A DNA stretch of 16,400 bases from CAYJPV01 sp964547975 (GCA_964547975.1 CAZJRM010000113.1:1-16400); one strand, 5' to 3'; shown: positions 1 through 7,548, counted from the first letter of the stretch. Program-made: numbers and translations. The notes: a model not told the origin generated them from the sequence alone.

Positions 1-83
1 GCGACAACATCGTCTGGGGTGACAACATCGTCTGGGGCGACAACATCGTCTGGGGCGACACGGTCGAGATTTCGAAACAGTAG
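1..83 (+). CDS. C-terminal end of an IVWGD-repeat protein (partial, probable S8 peptidase paralogue)
   Basis: Only the last 26 codons before TAG at 81-83 are in the window; the frame enters at base 3. The visible peptide is three perfect copies of DNIVWGD-type hexapeptide units followed by a short tail ending in ISKQ. The same IVWGD motif decorates the C-terminus of the complete S8 protease that starts 57 bases downstream. The cut gene is therefore probably a paralogous secreted protease, but its catalytic part lies outside the window and this is an inference. The repeat identity at DNA level (three near-identical 18-mers) suggests recent expansion or gene conversion. Confidence 0.6.
   Translation, partial: DNIVWGDNIVWGDNIVWGDTVEISKQ
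3..56 (+). repeat. 18-bp tandem coding repeat (3 copies)
   Basis: Three consecutive copies of GACAACATCGTCTGGGGY at 3-20, 21-38 and 39-56, differing only at the last base. A degenerate fourth begins at 57 (GACACG). The unit is a multiple of three and encodes the hexapeptide DNIVWG, so length changes by slippage stay in frame. The array probably continues to the left of the window. Confidence 0.9.
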
Positions 84-140
84 CGCGGCACACTCCCGGC
101 ACCTTTGGACGTGGCTCAAGCCCCAGTTGAGGATCGGAAC

Positions 141-1961
141 ATGTTCCCGGTAGTTGTTGCCCATCATCGTGCGTGCCGAAGACAGCGGTGGATTCCGACT
201 GTCCTTTCGGCCGCAGTCATGGTCCTGCTGGTGTCGCACGCGGCGACCGCAGCGGGGCCCAACAGCGGTGCCCCTGGCCCGAAGGCCGACCGCTGCGTCG
301 AGTCCTTCCTGGCCAATCCGCCGAGTACGCGGGCCCTGAGCGTCATCGTCCGGACGGTGCCCGGCGGCGGTCAGGCCGTTAAGGCAGCCGCCTCAGCGCT
401 CGGTGTCAGGCTCCATCCCATCGGCGCGTCCGGACACCTGTTCGAAACGCGAGGCGACGCTGCAGCCGTCGAGGCCCTCGTCGAGCACCCGATGGTCGAG
501 CGCGTGTCCGCCAACGTCGGGGTCCGCGCCCACGCCGCGGTCGAATCGGTCACGACAACCGCCAGCCAGTTGCTGGGAACCCTGGGTCTTGGCGGGAGCG
601 ACTTGACGGGTCGCGGCGTTGGGGTGGCGGTCGTCGACTCTGGAATCGACGCGTCGGTGGACTTCACTGGAGGCATCGTCTTCTTCGATTTCACGCGAGT
701 CGGCAGAACGGGAGCGTCACTCGCTCCGGTCGCGAGCCGCACCTATGACGACTACGGGCACGGCACGCACGTGGCGGGCCTGATTGCCAGCAACGGCAGG
801 TCGTCGGCCGGCCTCTACCGCGGGATCGCGCCCGGCGTCCGGTTGATCGCGCTGAAGGTGCTCGATGGCACCGGCGCCGGTCTCACGAGCAACGTCATCC
901 GCGCCATCGACTTCGCCGTGGCGAACCGCAGGCGCCTCGGCATCGACGTCATCAATCTCTCGCTCGGGCATCCGATCTACGAGCCCGCCGCCTCGGATCC
1001 CCTCGTCCAGGCGGTGGAACGCGCGGTGGCCGCCGGCATCGTCGTGGTCGCCTCGGCCGGGAACATCGGCATCGATCCGACGACCGGAGAACCCGGTTAC
1101 GCTGGCATCACGTCACCGGGCAACGCCCCCTCCGCCATCACGGTCGGAGCCCTCGACACGCGCGGAACCGTCACGCGGAACGACGACGTCGTGGCGCCGT
1201 TCAGTTCCCGTGGTCCAAGCTGGTACGACGGATTCGTCAAACCCGATGTCGTGGCCCCGGGCATGCGCCTTGTTTCGAACGCCGGCGACGACGCCCTGCT
1301 GACGAGGCAGTGCGCTTCGTCGCTGGTCTCGACCGAGGGCGTTTCGCTGACGCCGTCCCAGGCGGCCGCCTCGGCCGACATGATTCGTTTCAGCGGGACC
1401 AGCATGGCCGCCGCCGTGGTGTCGGGCGTGGTCGCCCTCGCGGTGGAGGCGCACCGGACGACGTGGCCGGCGGGCGCTCCGCTGACACCGAACGCGGTGA
1501 AGGCCATCCTCCAGGTCACGGCCATCGACGTCGCGGGGATTGATGTGTTTTCGCAGGGCGCCGGAGCCCTCAACGGCGACGGAGTCGTGGCCCTCGCCGC
1601 CGCCATCGACACCCAGGCGCCGGCCGGTTCGTCCTGGCTGACAACGAGCCTGGCCACCGGCGTGTCGACGATCGCCGGGGAATCCTACGCGTGGTCGTCC
1701 CGCATCGTGTGGGGCGACCGGATCGTCTGGGGCGACACGATCTACCAGTCGGACGTGGCCTGGACGCAGCGCATCGTCTGGGGCGATGTCACCGTGCTGG
1801 GCGACCGCATCGTGTGGGGCGACAGTCTCGTGTGGTCCGACCCCTCGTCGTGGGCCAACCGCATCGTCTGGGGCGACGCGTTCCTGCGCCTCGACACGAC
1901 CTCCGGAGAACGTATCGTCTGGGGCGACGCGACCGTCCGGAGCGAACGATTCACCTGGTAG
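141..1961 (+). CDS. Secreted S8 (subtilisin-like) serine protease with C-terminal RIVWGD repeats
   Basis: The 606-residue product should be an exported endopeptidase. I chose ATG 141 because GAGGA at 129-133 lies 7 bases upstream and the product then opens with a signal peptide: a basic segment RRQR, a hydrophobic stretch to about residue 35 and an ATAA-G cleavage-like site. In-frame TTG 105 and GTG 111 have poorer context. An I9-like propeptide covers roughly residues 60-130. The S8 triad is intact: Asp166 (VAVVDSGID), His210 (GHGTHVAG) and Ser421 (SGTSMAA), with oxyanion Asn308 (ASAGN). After about residue 520 the sequence becomes low in complexity, with six RIVWGD copies and degenerate VWSD units; it may be a surface or matrix anchor, function unknown. 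The gene follows a cut gene carrying the same repeats and ends before a strong hairpin. Protease identity is firm; the substrate is unknown. Confidence 0.93.
   Translation: MFPVVVAHHRACRRQRWIPTVLSAAVMVLLVSHAATAAGPNSGAPGPKADRCVESFLANPPSTRALSVIVRTVPGGGQAVKAAASALGVRLHPIGASGHLFETRGDAAAVEALVEHPMVERVSANVGVRAHAAVESVTTTASQLLGTLGLGGSDLTGRGVGVAVVDSGIDASVDFTGGIVFFDFTRVGRTGASLAPVASRTYDDYGHGTHVAGLIASNGRSSAGLYRGIAPGVRLIALKVLDGTGAGLTSNVIRAIDFAVANRRRLGIDVINLSLGHPIYEPAASDPLVQAVERAVAAGIVVVASAGNIGIDPTTGEPGYAGITSPGNAPSAITVGALDTRGTVTRNDDVVAPFSSRGPSWYDGFVKPDVVAPGMRLVSNAGDDALLTRQCASSLVSTEGVSLTPSQAAASADMIRFSGTSMAAAVVSGVVALAVEAHRTTWPAGAPLTPNAVKAILQVTAIDVAGIDVFSQGAGALNGDGVVALAAAIDTQAPAGSSWLTTSLATGVSTIAGESYAWSSRIVWGDRIVWGDTIYQSDVAWTQRIVWGDVTVLGDRIVWGDSLVWSDPSSWANRIVWGDAFLRLDTTSGERIVWGDATVRSERFTW
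1701..1958 (+). repeat. Degenerate IVWGD coding repeat region of the S8 protease
   Basis: Six RIVWGD units are spread over the last 86 residues. The first two are contiguous; the others are separated by 6-16 residue spacers that include decayed versions such as SLVWSD. Compared with the clean 18-bp array at 3-56, this block is older or has diverged more. At DNA level the recurring core is CGCATCGT(C/G)TGGGGCGAC. Confidence 0.8.
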
Positions 1962-1980
1962 CCCGTCGGCGGGACACCAT

Positions 1981-2022
1981 CGACGACGCCGGTTGCGAGG
2001 TCAGTCGCGACCGGCGTCGTCG
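1981..2022. terminator. Strong bidirectional hairpin between convergent genes
   Basis: A perfect 13-bp inverted repeat, CGACGACGCCGGT (1981-1993) and ACCGGCGTCGTCG (2010-2022). It continues inward through a T-G wobble and a further 4-bp stem (GCGA/TCGC) to a 6-base loop, GGTCAG. It lies 19 bases after the protease stop and 86 bases from the stop of the opposing glycosidase gene. No U-tract follows on either strand, so it would be a hairpin-only terminator or an RNA 3'-end stabiliser. Confidence 0.7.
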
Positions 2023-2108
2023 CGTACGTGCGGACGCTGGCTGAGCAGTGGCACCACCCTTCGTTCTGCTCTTCGAAGACGAGGGCTCCACCGCGACATC
2101 GGAGCCGA

Positions 2109-4331
2109 CTACCTGACGAAATCGACACGGTAGACGCGGACCGACTCCGCCGGCAGATCCACGCCAATCTCGAGTCGGCGTCCCGACACCGCCTGCGACC
2201 CGCCGACGGTCAGTTCCGACATCCGGCTGGCCTCGCGGGCGAGGTCGAGCACGTAGTCCGCACGCGCGGGCGTCGCGCCATGGTTGAACAGCAGCACCCA
2301 TTCGCCACGGGGCGCGGACAGCCGGCGCAGTTCCACGAACCCCGACGACCGCAGCGGTGGGCGCGGCACGTTCGCCCAGTCGGCGAGCAGATCTCCGAGC
2401 GGGTGGTTGGCGACCGGGTCGGTGGCGTTACGTTCGCCGGCGAAGGTGCCGAGCATCATCGCCCGGCCGAGGCCGTGAGCGCGTTCGATGGCGGCGGGCG
2501 CCCCATCGTCGAATGTCGCAGCCACGTGTTCGCCGGTCCCCGAACGCGCGAAACGTTCGACGAAGCCCGTGCCGGCGAACGCACGGCCGTTCCACGTAAC
2601 CGTCGCCTGGCGAACGGGCAGCACTTCGGTCTCGCGGATGCCGAGCATCGTGTGCCAGCCGAATCCCGGCAGGACGGGTTCCGCATGACCTCGTTCGTCC
2701 TGCCATCCCGCGCGCGCTTCGATGAACGCGTGTCCGCCGGCCTTGACGTACCCTTCGACGGCGTCAGCCATCGCCCTCGTCAGCAGCAGCGGGTATGGAA
2801 CGATCACGAGCCGGTAGGGGCGGAGATTCGCGGCCGTGATCTCGCGGGCGCTGGGAATGTCGACGGGGATGTTCCGCTCGAAGAACATCCGGTGGTAGCC
2901 GGCGACCGACCGGTGGATGCCGCGGCGGTCTCCGTACGCCTGCTCGCCGCCCAGCAGGGGCACGAGCGGGTTGAAGACGATGGCGACCTCGGCAGGTACG
3001 GGTGTGGAAGAGAGCAGCAGGTCGGCGTTGGCCGCGAGCGTCCGCGCCACGGCGCCGGCACGCCGGCTGCGTTCCGTCTCCGTGCCGTCGAGATTGACGA
3101 GGCCGTAGCCGCCGGCTTCGTAACCCGTGCTCATCGGATAGTAGGCGTAGTAGTTGATGGCGCGGGCGCCGCGGGCCACGAGGCCCCACGTCTGCAGCTC
3201 GAGGTCGGCGGGGGTCACCGGGTTGCCGGCGATGATTCCGTGGACGCCGTAGCCGGCCTGGAGTTCCCCGACGTAGAACCCCCGCCCGCCGGTCACGCTG
3301 TGGACGGCGTCCATGACGAGCGCGCGGCGCTCGAGCGGAAAATCGCGGTCGGGGGATGTCAGCCGCGGATAGAAACTCGTGCCGAAGTAGTCGACGGCAT
3401 CCTTCATCAGGTAGTCGTCCGACGCGTCCATGGCGTCGGCGAGCGTCCGAAACACCGGCGACGGATTCGGCGCATGGCTCGTGACCAGGTGGACACGGTC
3501 CACGTGTCTCACGGCGTCCGCCCGCGTCTTGAGGTCGGCGGCAATCTTGTCGCCGATGTACACGCGCCAGTCGGTGAAGTCCGTGTAGGTCAGGATGGTG
3601 CCGAAACGCGGAGGCTCGACCTGCGCCCAGTCCGTGAAGGTGCGATACCACGCGCGGTTGAGCGCGGGCAGGTCGGCATACCTGGACTGCAACCAGAGGC
3701 GGAATCGCGCGAGGCTGTGTGGACAATAGCAGAACTGGGCGTTCGGCAGGTACGCGGGCAGCGCCCAGTTCATGACGGCCGGTTCGCTCCAGACGTCATA
3801 GGCGTAGAACGCCGGGCTCTTCGATGCGTGGCGGGCGACCTCCTCGAAAAACGCCGTGACGGCGGCGCCGACGCCCGGGTGATCCACGCAGAAGCCGGGT
3901 GCCGCCTGCGATGGCAGCGAGACGCCGCTCTGAGCCGTGAAGCGCCCGTCGGGGAACTTCCGGCCGACCCATTCGGGGGCCGAATCCACGTAGACCTGGA
4001 CGAGAACCCGCAGCCCGGCGTCCTGGGCGAGCCGGAGCAGCAGGTCGAGGTTGTCGAGGCGGTAGCGGCCTTCCGCCGGCTCGCCGGCACTCCACTCGAC
4101 CCAGGTGCGGACGGCGTTGAATCCCAGCCGCCTGATCCGATCGAGGTCGGCGCGCCATTGACGTTCGGAGTCGGGCCCGATCGGTGACAGCATCGGCGCC
4201 CGCGCGGTGCCGCCGCTGTACCAGACAGCGACCGGGAAGAAGGGCGCCGGCCCGGGCGTCGAAGGGACCGCCGGCCCCAGAACCGCCATGGCCGTCAATC
4301 CGGCCGCCACCCACGCTGCCACCCGCCGCAT
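2109..4331 (-). CDS. GH42-type beta-galactosidase-like glycoside hydrolase (exported)
   Basis: A 740-residue product starting at ATG 4331, which gives an immediate signal peptide (MRRVAAWVAAGLTAMAV, Ala/Leu-rich). The longer frame to 4433 is made of repeat-derived sequence. A TIM-barrel of glycoside hydrolase family 42 type covers about residues 30-440, with the early VRTWVEWS segment. The likely acid/base is Glu183 in DVWSEP and the likely nucleophile Glu356 in YVGELQAG. Residues about 446-566 resemble the GH42 trimerisation (flavodoxin/GAT-like) domain (AIVFNPL, LVIVPYPLLL), followed by a small beta domain at the C-terminus. Family members hydrolyse terminal beta-galactosides; the exact substrate is unknown. 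The residue before Glu183 is Ser where Asn is usual, which may alter activity. It is the last gene of a leftward gene set, 160 bases after the deacetylase, and a dispersed repeat cluster lies in that gap. Confidence 0.82.
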   Translation of the reverse strand: MRRVAAWVAAGLTAMAVLGPAVPSTPGPAPFFPVAVWYSGGTARAPMLSPIGPDSERQWRADLDRIRRLGFNAVRTWVEWSAGEPAEGRYRLDNLDLLLRLAQDAGLRVLVQVYVDSAPEWVGRKFPDGRFTAQSGVSLPSQAAPGFCVDHPGVGAAVTAFFEEVARHASKSPAFYAYDVWSEPAVMNWALPAYLPNAQFCYCPHSLARFRLWLQSRYADLPALNRAWYRTFTDWAQVEPPRFGTILTYTDFTDWRVYIGDKIAADLKTRADAVRHVDRVHLVTSHAPNPSPVFRTLADAMDASDDYLMKDAVDYFGTSFYPRLTSPDRDFPLERRALVMDAVHSVTGGRGFYVGELQAGYGVHGIIAGNPVTPADLELQTWGLVARGARAINYYAYYPMSTGYEAGGYGLVNLDGTETERSRRAGAVARTLAANADLLLSSTPVPAEVAIVFNPLVPLLGGEQAYGDRRGIHRSVAGYHRMFFERNIPVDIPSAREITAANLRPYRLVIVPYPLLLTRAMADAVEGYVKAGGHAFIEARAGWQDERGHAEPVLPGFGWHTMLGIRETEVLPVRQATVTWNGRAFAGTGFVERFARSGTGEHVAATFDDGAPAAIERAHGLGRAMMLGTFAGERNATDPVANHPLGDLLADWANVPRPPLRSSGFVELRRLSAPRGEWVLLFNHGATPARADYVLDLAREASRMSELTVGGSQAVSGRRLEIGVDLPAESVRVYRVDFVR

Positions 4332-4342
4332 TCGCCACCCCC

Positions 4343-4447
4343 CCGAAACTGGGCCACCTTCCGTTTCCCCGCCTCGCGCCACGAAAACGGGGCCACCTTC
4401 ACTTTCCGGCGCCGCCCCCGGAAACGGGGACACCTTCCGTTTCCCGG
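4343..4447. repeat. Cluster of three imperfectly palindromic intergenic repeats
   Basis: Three copies of a unit of about 28 bases at 4343-4368, 4382-4409 and 4418-4447, sharing the core GAAACNGGGNCACCTTCCGTTTCC. In the third copy GGAAACGG and CCGTTTCC form a perfect 8-bp inverted repeat around GGACACCTT; the others are weaker. Two further copies in opposite orientation lie at 5278-5344. The form resembles REP/BIME-type repeats, but no mobile gene is nearby. Confidence 0.75.
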
Positions 4448-4491
4448 TGTGCGTTCCCCGGCGTGAGGCCGCTCAGCCCAGCCCCCGCCAG

Positions 4492-5352
4492 TTACCGGCG
4501 GACGCCGCGCAGGAGTTCATCCACCCGGACGAATGAATAGCCTCGCGCGATCAGTTCGTCCATCAGCCCGCCGAGCAGTTCGTGCATCTTGTCCTGGCGA
4601 GCCGGACCCGCCCCAATGTGCATGAGCAGGAGGAACCCGCGCAACCCCTCCGGGGAGTCACGTTCGAACGCCAGGACGCGACGGACGATTTCGGCCGACG
4701 ACACGAAGTTCGTCTCCGCCTCCCCGGTGTAGTCGGCGTTGGATCGAGTGCCCGGGGTGTAGTTCACGATCTGCAGCCCGTTCTCGAGACTCCAGCGGCT
4801 GATTTCGGCGTTGTACTGCTCGTACGGCGGCACCCAGAAACCGACGCGTGTGACGTCGACACCGAACTTCGACAACTCCGCGATGTTCTCCCTGAGGTCA
4901 CGGTCGAACTCGTCCCGACGCACGAGCAGCGTCTTCGCGCTCGACCAGTCGCAGTAGAGCAAGTGCCGATCGGAGTGCGGGCCCAGGTAGTGGCCCTCAT
5001 CCCTGATGCGAAGTACCACTCCGCGGAAGTCCGGCCGCCGGAGGAAGTCGCCGGTCAGAAAGAACGACGCAAGGGCCCTACGCTGCTTCAGTGTGTCGAG
5101 AATGGTCGCGGCGCCTTCGGCGAACTCGTGCCCCGTGAACTCGAGCGCGATTCGTCTTGCGTTCGTCGGGCCGCGGACGATTCCGCCGTCAACCACCGTT
5201 GCGCCGTCCTGCCATGCGGTCGACGACGGCGAGACGCCCAAGACCAACGGTGTCACGCAGACGGCAGCGCAGCGGGCGACGAAACGGAAGGTGGCCCAGT
5301 GTCGGAACCGGACGAGCGGAAAACGGAAGGTGGCCCGATTTCGGGACGCCAT
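4492..5352 (-). CDS. NodB-homology (polysaccharide deacetylase family) protein with atypical motif 1
   Basis: A 286-residue protein with a carbohydrate-esterase-4/NodB fold, expected to remove acetyl groups from a polysaccharide outside the cytoplasm. ATG 5352 is the only ATG before the conserved part. The first 25 residues are translated from two copies of a dispersed repeat (ATFRF twice), followed by a hydrophobic export-like segment (residues about 25-45). Visible motifs are the zinc-site HSDRH (126-130), PPY (175-177), YTPGT near 198, and LLLMHIG with His245. Motif 1, normally TFDDGP, reads EFTGHEF (71-77), so the usual catalytic Asp pair is missing and His75/Glu76 occupy the site. From memory, a related subgroup with DE here exists in Bacteroidetes. 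Activity is uncertain. The gene starts 23 bases after the reductase gene on the same strand. Confidence 0.72.
   Translation of the reverse strand: MASRNRATFRFPLVRFRHWATFRFVARCAAVCVTPLVLGVSPSSTAWQDGATVVDGGIVRGPTNARRIALEFTGHEFAEGAATILDTLKQRRALASFFLTGDFLRRPDFRGVVLRIRDEGHYLGPHSDRHLLYCDWSSAKTLLVRRDEFDRDLRENIAELSKFGVDVTRVGFWVPPYEQYNAEISRWSLENGLQIVNYTPGTRSNADYTGEAETNFVSSAEIVRRVLAFERDSPEGLRGFLLLMHIGAGPARQDKMHELLGGLMDELIARGYSFVRVDELLRGVRR
5278..5344. repeat. Two inverted-orientation copies of the dispersed repeat
   Basis: Copies at 5278-5305 and 5317-5344 share AAACGGAAGGTGGCCC, the reverse complement of the units at 4343-4447. They lie inside the first codons of the deacetylase reading frame and supply its ATG-proximal codons. 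The repeats therefore flank this gene in opposite orientations. Confidence 0.75.
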
Positions 5353-5375
5353 CGGGTAACTCCGGTCGGCGCGGA

Positions 5376-6350
5376 TCAGAGCGCGAGCAACGTGCCGAGG
5401 CCGAGGGCCCTGGCGCGGCGATACACCTCGGGCGCCACCGCCACGTCCTCCAGCGCCAGGCCCAGATTCATCGCCATCGTCCGCTCGCTGGCGTGCTGGC
5501 GCCCCGGCTTGGTGCCGCCGACGAGTTCGCCGAGGTCGGCGTACGGATCCGGGGTCTGCCGGAAGTACCCGACCTTCCGGTAGTACTGGAACTGCGCGTG
5601 GTCGTCGGTGGAGATCCGGTCGAACTGCGCCAGCGCCTCGGGCTTCCAGTAACTGTCGAAGTCCACGGCCGATGCGAACGCGCCGGGCGCGAGCCATCCG
5701 GCCGGGATCGTCGGCGCGGGCTGTTTCAGCAGCGGCCCCGACGTCACGACGATGTCACTGTGGACGACCGCGGCCCGTGGCTCGCTCACCGGCACGACCT
5801 CGAGGCCGAGGGAAGCGGACATCTCCGCGACGAACCGGTCGCGGGCCTGCAGGTTGATGTCGAAGGCGAACACCTTCGTGAGCGTGAAGACCTGGGCGAG
5901 CGCCATGAGATTCGTCCGCCCCTGGACTCCGCAGGCCAGGATACCGACGGTGCGGCTGTCGCGGCGCGCCAGGTACTTCGCGGCGACCGCGGTGGCCGCG
6001 CCCGTCCGATAGGCCGTCACCCACGTGCAATCCATCACGGCATACGGCAGGCACGTGGCCACGTCGTTCAGCACGATGAGCCCGGAGATGTAGGGCAGGC
6101 CGCGCGAGGCATTGTCCGGGTTGCCTCCCACCCACTTCACGCCGGCCACGCGCATCCCGGAGATGAACGCGGGCATGGCGTGGATGAACGCCTCCGGCTG
6201 GGGGTGAAGCCCGGGTTTGGGCGGCATCTCGACGTGGCCGGCCGCCTTCTCACGAAAGCCCTGCTCGACCAGGGCGATCACGGTCGCCATGTCGACACCG
6301 GCTGCTTCAACATCCGCCCGCGACAGGTACAACAATTCGTGTCCGGCCAT
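5376..6350 (-). CDS. Ornithine cyclodeaminase/mu-crystallin family; probable Delta1-pyrroline-2-carboxylate reductase
   Basis: A 324-residue protein of the normal length for this family. It carries Lys72 in VKWVGGNP, the family motif TAYRTGAA with Arg115, a Rossmann-type nucleotide site at about 137-146 (ACGVQGR), and acidic Asp164 at the end of the next strand, which would favour NAD(H)-like binding or limit phosphate binding. Members include ornithine cyclodeaminase, alanine dehydrogenases and Delta1-pyrroline-2-carboxylate reductases (LhpI-type). I prefer the last because the start codon lies 3 bases after the stop of a proline racemase-superfamily gene, the usual partner in trans-3-hydroxy-L-proline breakdown, where the dehydratase product is reduced to proline. 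The protein should be cytoplasmic. The family call is firm; the specific reaction is inferred from context. Confidence 0.88.
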   Translation of the reverse strand: MAGHELLYLSRADVEAAGVDMATVIALVEQGFREKAAGHVEMPPKPGLHPQPEAFIHAMPAFISGMRVAGVKWVGGNPDNASRGLPYISGLIVLNDVATCLPYAVMDCTWVTAYRTGAATAVAAKYLARRDSRTVGILACGVQGRTNLMALAQVFTLTKVFAFDINLQARDRFVAEMSASLGLEVVPVSEPRAAVVHSDIVVTSGPLLKQPAPTIPAGWLAPGAFASAVDFDSYWKPEALAQFDRISTDDHAQFQYYRKVGYFRQTPDPYADLGELVGGTKPGRQHASERTMAMNLGLALEDVAVAPEVYRRARALGLGTLLAL

Positions 6351-6353
6351 CCA

Positions 6354-7409
6354 CTACCCCCAGAGGTCGCCCACCTTGAACCCGTCCGGGAACGGATCCT
6401 CGGCATCCACGACGTACTGCGCCAGCCCGGTGATCCAGGCGCGCCCCGAGATCTCCGGTACGATCGCGCGGTGCGGCCCGACCGCGGTCTCTTCGAGGAC
6501 GCGGCCGGTGAACACCGTGCCGAGCACGCCTTCATGACGAAACGAGTCGCCCACGCGCAGCCGTCCCCGCGCGTGCAGCGTGGCCATCTTCGCGCTCGTC
6601 CCGGTCCCGCAGGGCGACCGATCGAGCACGCCGGTCCACGTCGATGGCTTCTCCCAGTCGAGGACTCCGGTCGACACGATTACCGAGTTGCGCCAGTCGT
6701 TGTCGGGGCTGGCCGGTGGCCCGCTCAGTTGGGCAATCGTGACGTCCCGGATTGCCGGATTCCCGGGATGTTCCACCGGCAACTGTTCCCGAGTTGCCGC
6801 CTTGATCATCTCGCCGATACGGACGATATCGCGGCCCTCGTCCGGCGTCAGACGCAATCCGAACCGCGTCGCGTCGGCAATCACGTAGAACATCCCGCCC
6901 CAGGCGACATCGACCGGTACCGTGCCGAGATGCGGGACCTCGACCGGCGCATCGAGATGGACGGCAAATGCCGGGACGTTCCGGAACGCCACACCGGTCA
7001 CCTTGCCGTTCGCGCAGGTCGCACGGACACGGATGAGTCCGGCCGGCGCCTCGAGCACGAGATCGGTCTCCGGCTCCCGCATGGGCACCATGCCGGTCTC
7101 GAGCAGGGCCGTCGCCACGCAGATCGTGTTGGTACCCGACATGGGCGGGTACTCCACCGGCTCCATGATGACAAAGCCGGCATCCGCGCCGGGGACCGTC
7201 GGCGGCAGCAGCACGTTGCAGCACATCGCGGGGTACCCCCGCGGCTCGAACAGCATTCGGCGCCGCAGGTCGTCGGCATGCTGCTCGAAGTACTTCATCT
7301 TCTCGAACATCGTGCGGCCGGGCACGTCGAGCACGCCGCCCGTGATGACGCGACCGGGCTCACCGCACGCGTGGAGGTCGACGGCCGTGAGCAGCCTCGC
7401 GAGTCGCAT
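6354..7409 (-). CDS. Proline racemase superfamily enzyme with Ser-Cys catalytic pair (hydroxyproline dehydratase/epimerase type)
   Basis: A 351-residue cytoplasmic enzyme. ATG 7409 is chosen because the protein then opens with the family's early HACGEPGRV element; no good Shine-Dalgarno precedes it, and the longer frame is repeat-derived. The second catalytic motif is intact, DRSPCGTGTS with Cys267. The first, normally MCGH, reads MSGTNT, so the expected Cys is Ser91 and the following His is Thr. Proline racemases and 4-hydroxyproline epimerases use Cys-Cys, and the classical trans-3-hydroxyproline dehydratase uses Cys-Thr. A Ser-Cys pair fits a variant branch of the superfamily, reported as I recall with dehydratase and/or epimerase activity. 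The reductase 3 bases downstream favours dehydratase. The MFS gene upstream probably supplies the substrate. Confidence 0.85.
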   Translation of the reverse strand: MRLARLLTAVDLHACGEPGRVITGGVLDVPGRTMFEKMKYFEQHADDLRRRMLFEPRGYPAMCCNVLLPPTVPGADAGFVIMEPVEYPPMSGTNTICVATALLETGMVPMREPETDLVLEAPAGLIRVRATCANGKVTGVAFRNVPAFAVHLDAPVEVPHLGTVPVDVAWGGMFYVIADATRFGLRLTPDEGRDIVRIGEMIKAATREQLPVEHPGNPAIRDVTIAQLSGPPASPDNDWRNSVIVSTGVLDWEKPSTWTGVLDRSPCGTGTSAKMATLHARGRLRVGDSFRHEGVLGTVFTGRVLEETAVGPHRAIVPEISGRAWITGLAQYVVDAEDPFPDGFKVGDLWG

Positions 7410-7513
7410 GCCCGGGAGGATACTGCGGAGACCAGGGAATAGGGAATAGGCGAGAGAGAACAGGGAAAGGGAAGAGGGAAAGACAACAGGCGGGGGAGGA
7501 ATGGGGATCGGGC

Positions 7514-7548
7514 CAATCCCCAATCCCCAATCCCCAATCCCTGATCCC
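7514..7548. repeat. CAATCCC heptamer array, G-quadruplex-capable on the - strand
   Basis: Four perfect tandem CAATCCC copies (7514-7541) and a fifth variant, TGATCCC. On the - strand, the transcribed sense for the flanking genes, this reads as G3-4 runs separated by ATT(G) or ATCA. That meets the usual four-run G-quadruplex rule. It lies in the 149-base gap between transporter and racemase. The adjacent 7432-7507 stretch is nearly all purine on the + strand with many GGGAA runs. Confidence 0.85.

Noticed and set aside
3..56. Short regular repeats at the left edge as a CRISPR array
   Set aside because: The 18-mers are contiguous without spacers and encode an in-frame hexapeptide continuing to a stop codon.
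2028..4187. Long + strand open frame opposite the GH42 gene
   Set aside because: Its translation is Arg/Gly/Val-rich with no recognisable motif, and it mirrors the well-supported glycosidase. It is a GC-rich antisense shadow.
4332..4433. N-terminal extension of the GH42 frame to 4433
   Set aside because: The added residues are translated from the dispersed repeat cluster and would precede, and so mask, a good signal peptide that begins at 4331.
5157..7442. Long + strand open frame opposite the reductase and racemase-family genes
   Set aside because: It spans two clear genes on the other strand, is rich in Arg/His/Asp, and has no domain pattern.
7514..7548. Heptamer array as a CRISPR or iteron origin
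   Set aside because: There are no spacers, no replication protein gene and no AT-rich region; it lies between two genes of one transcriptional direction.
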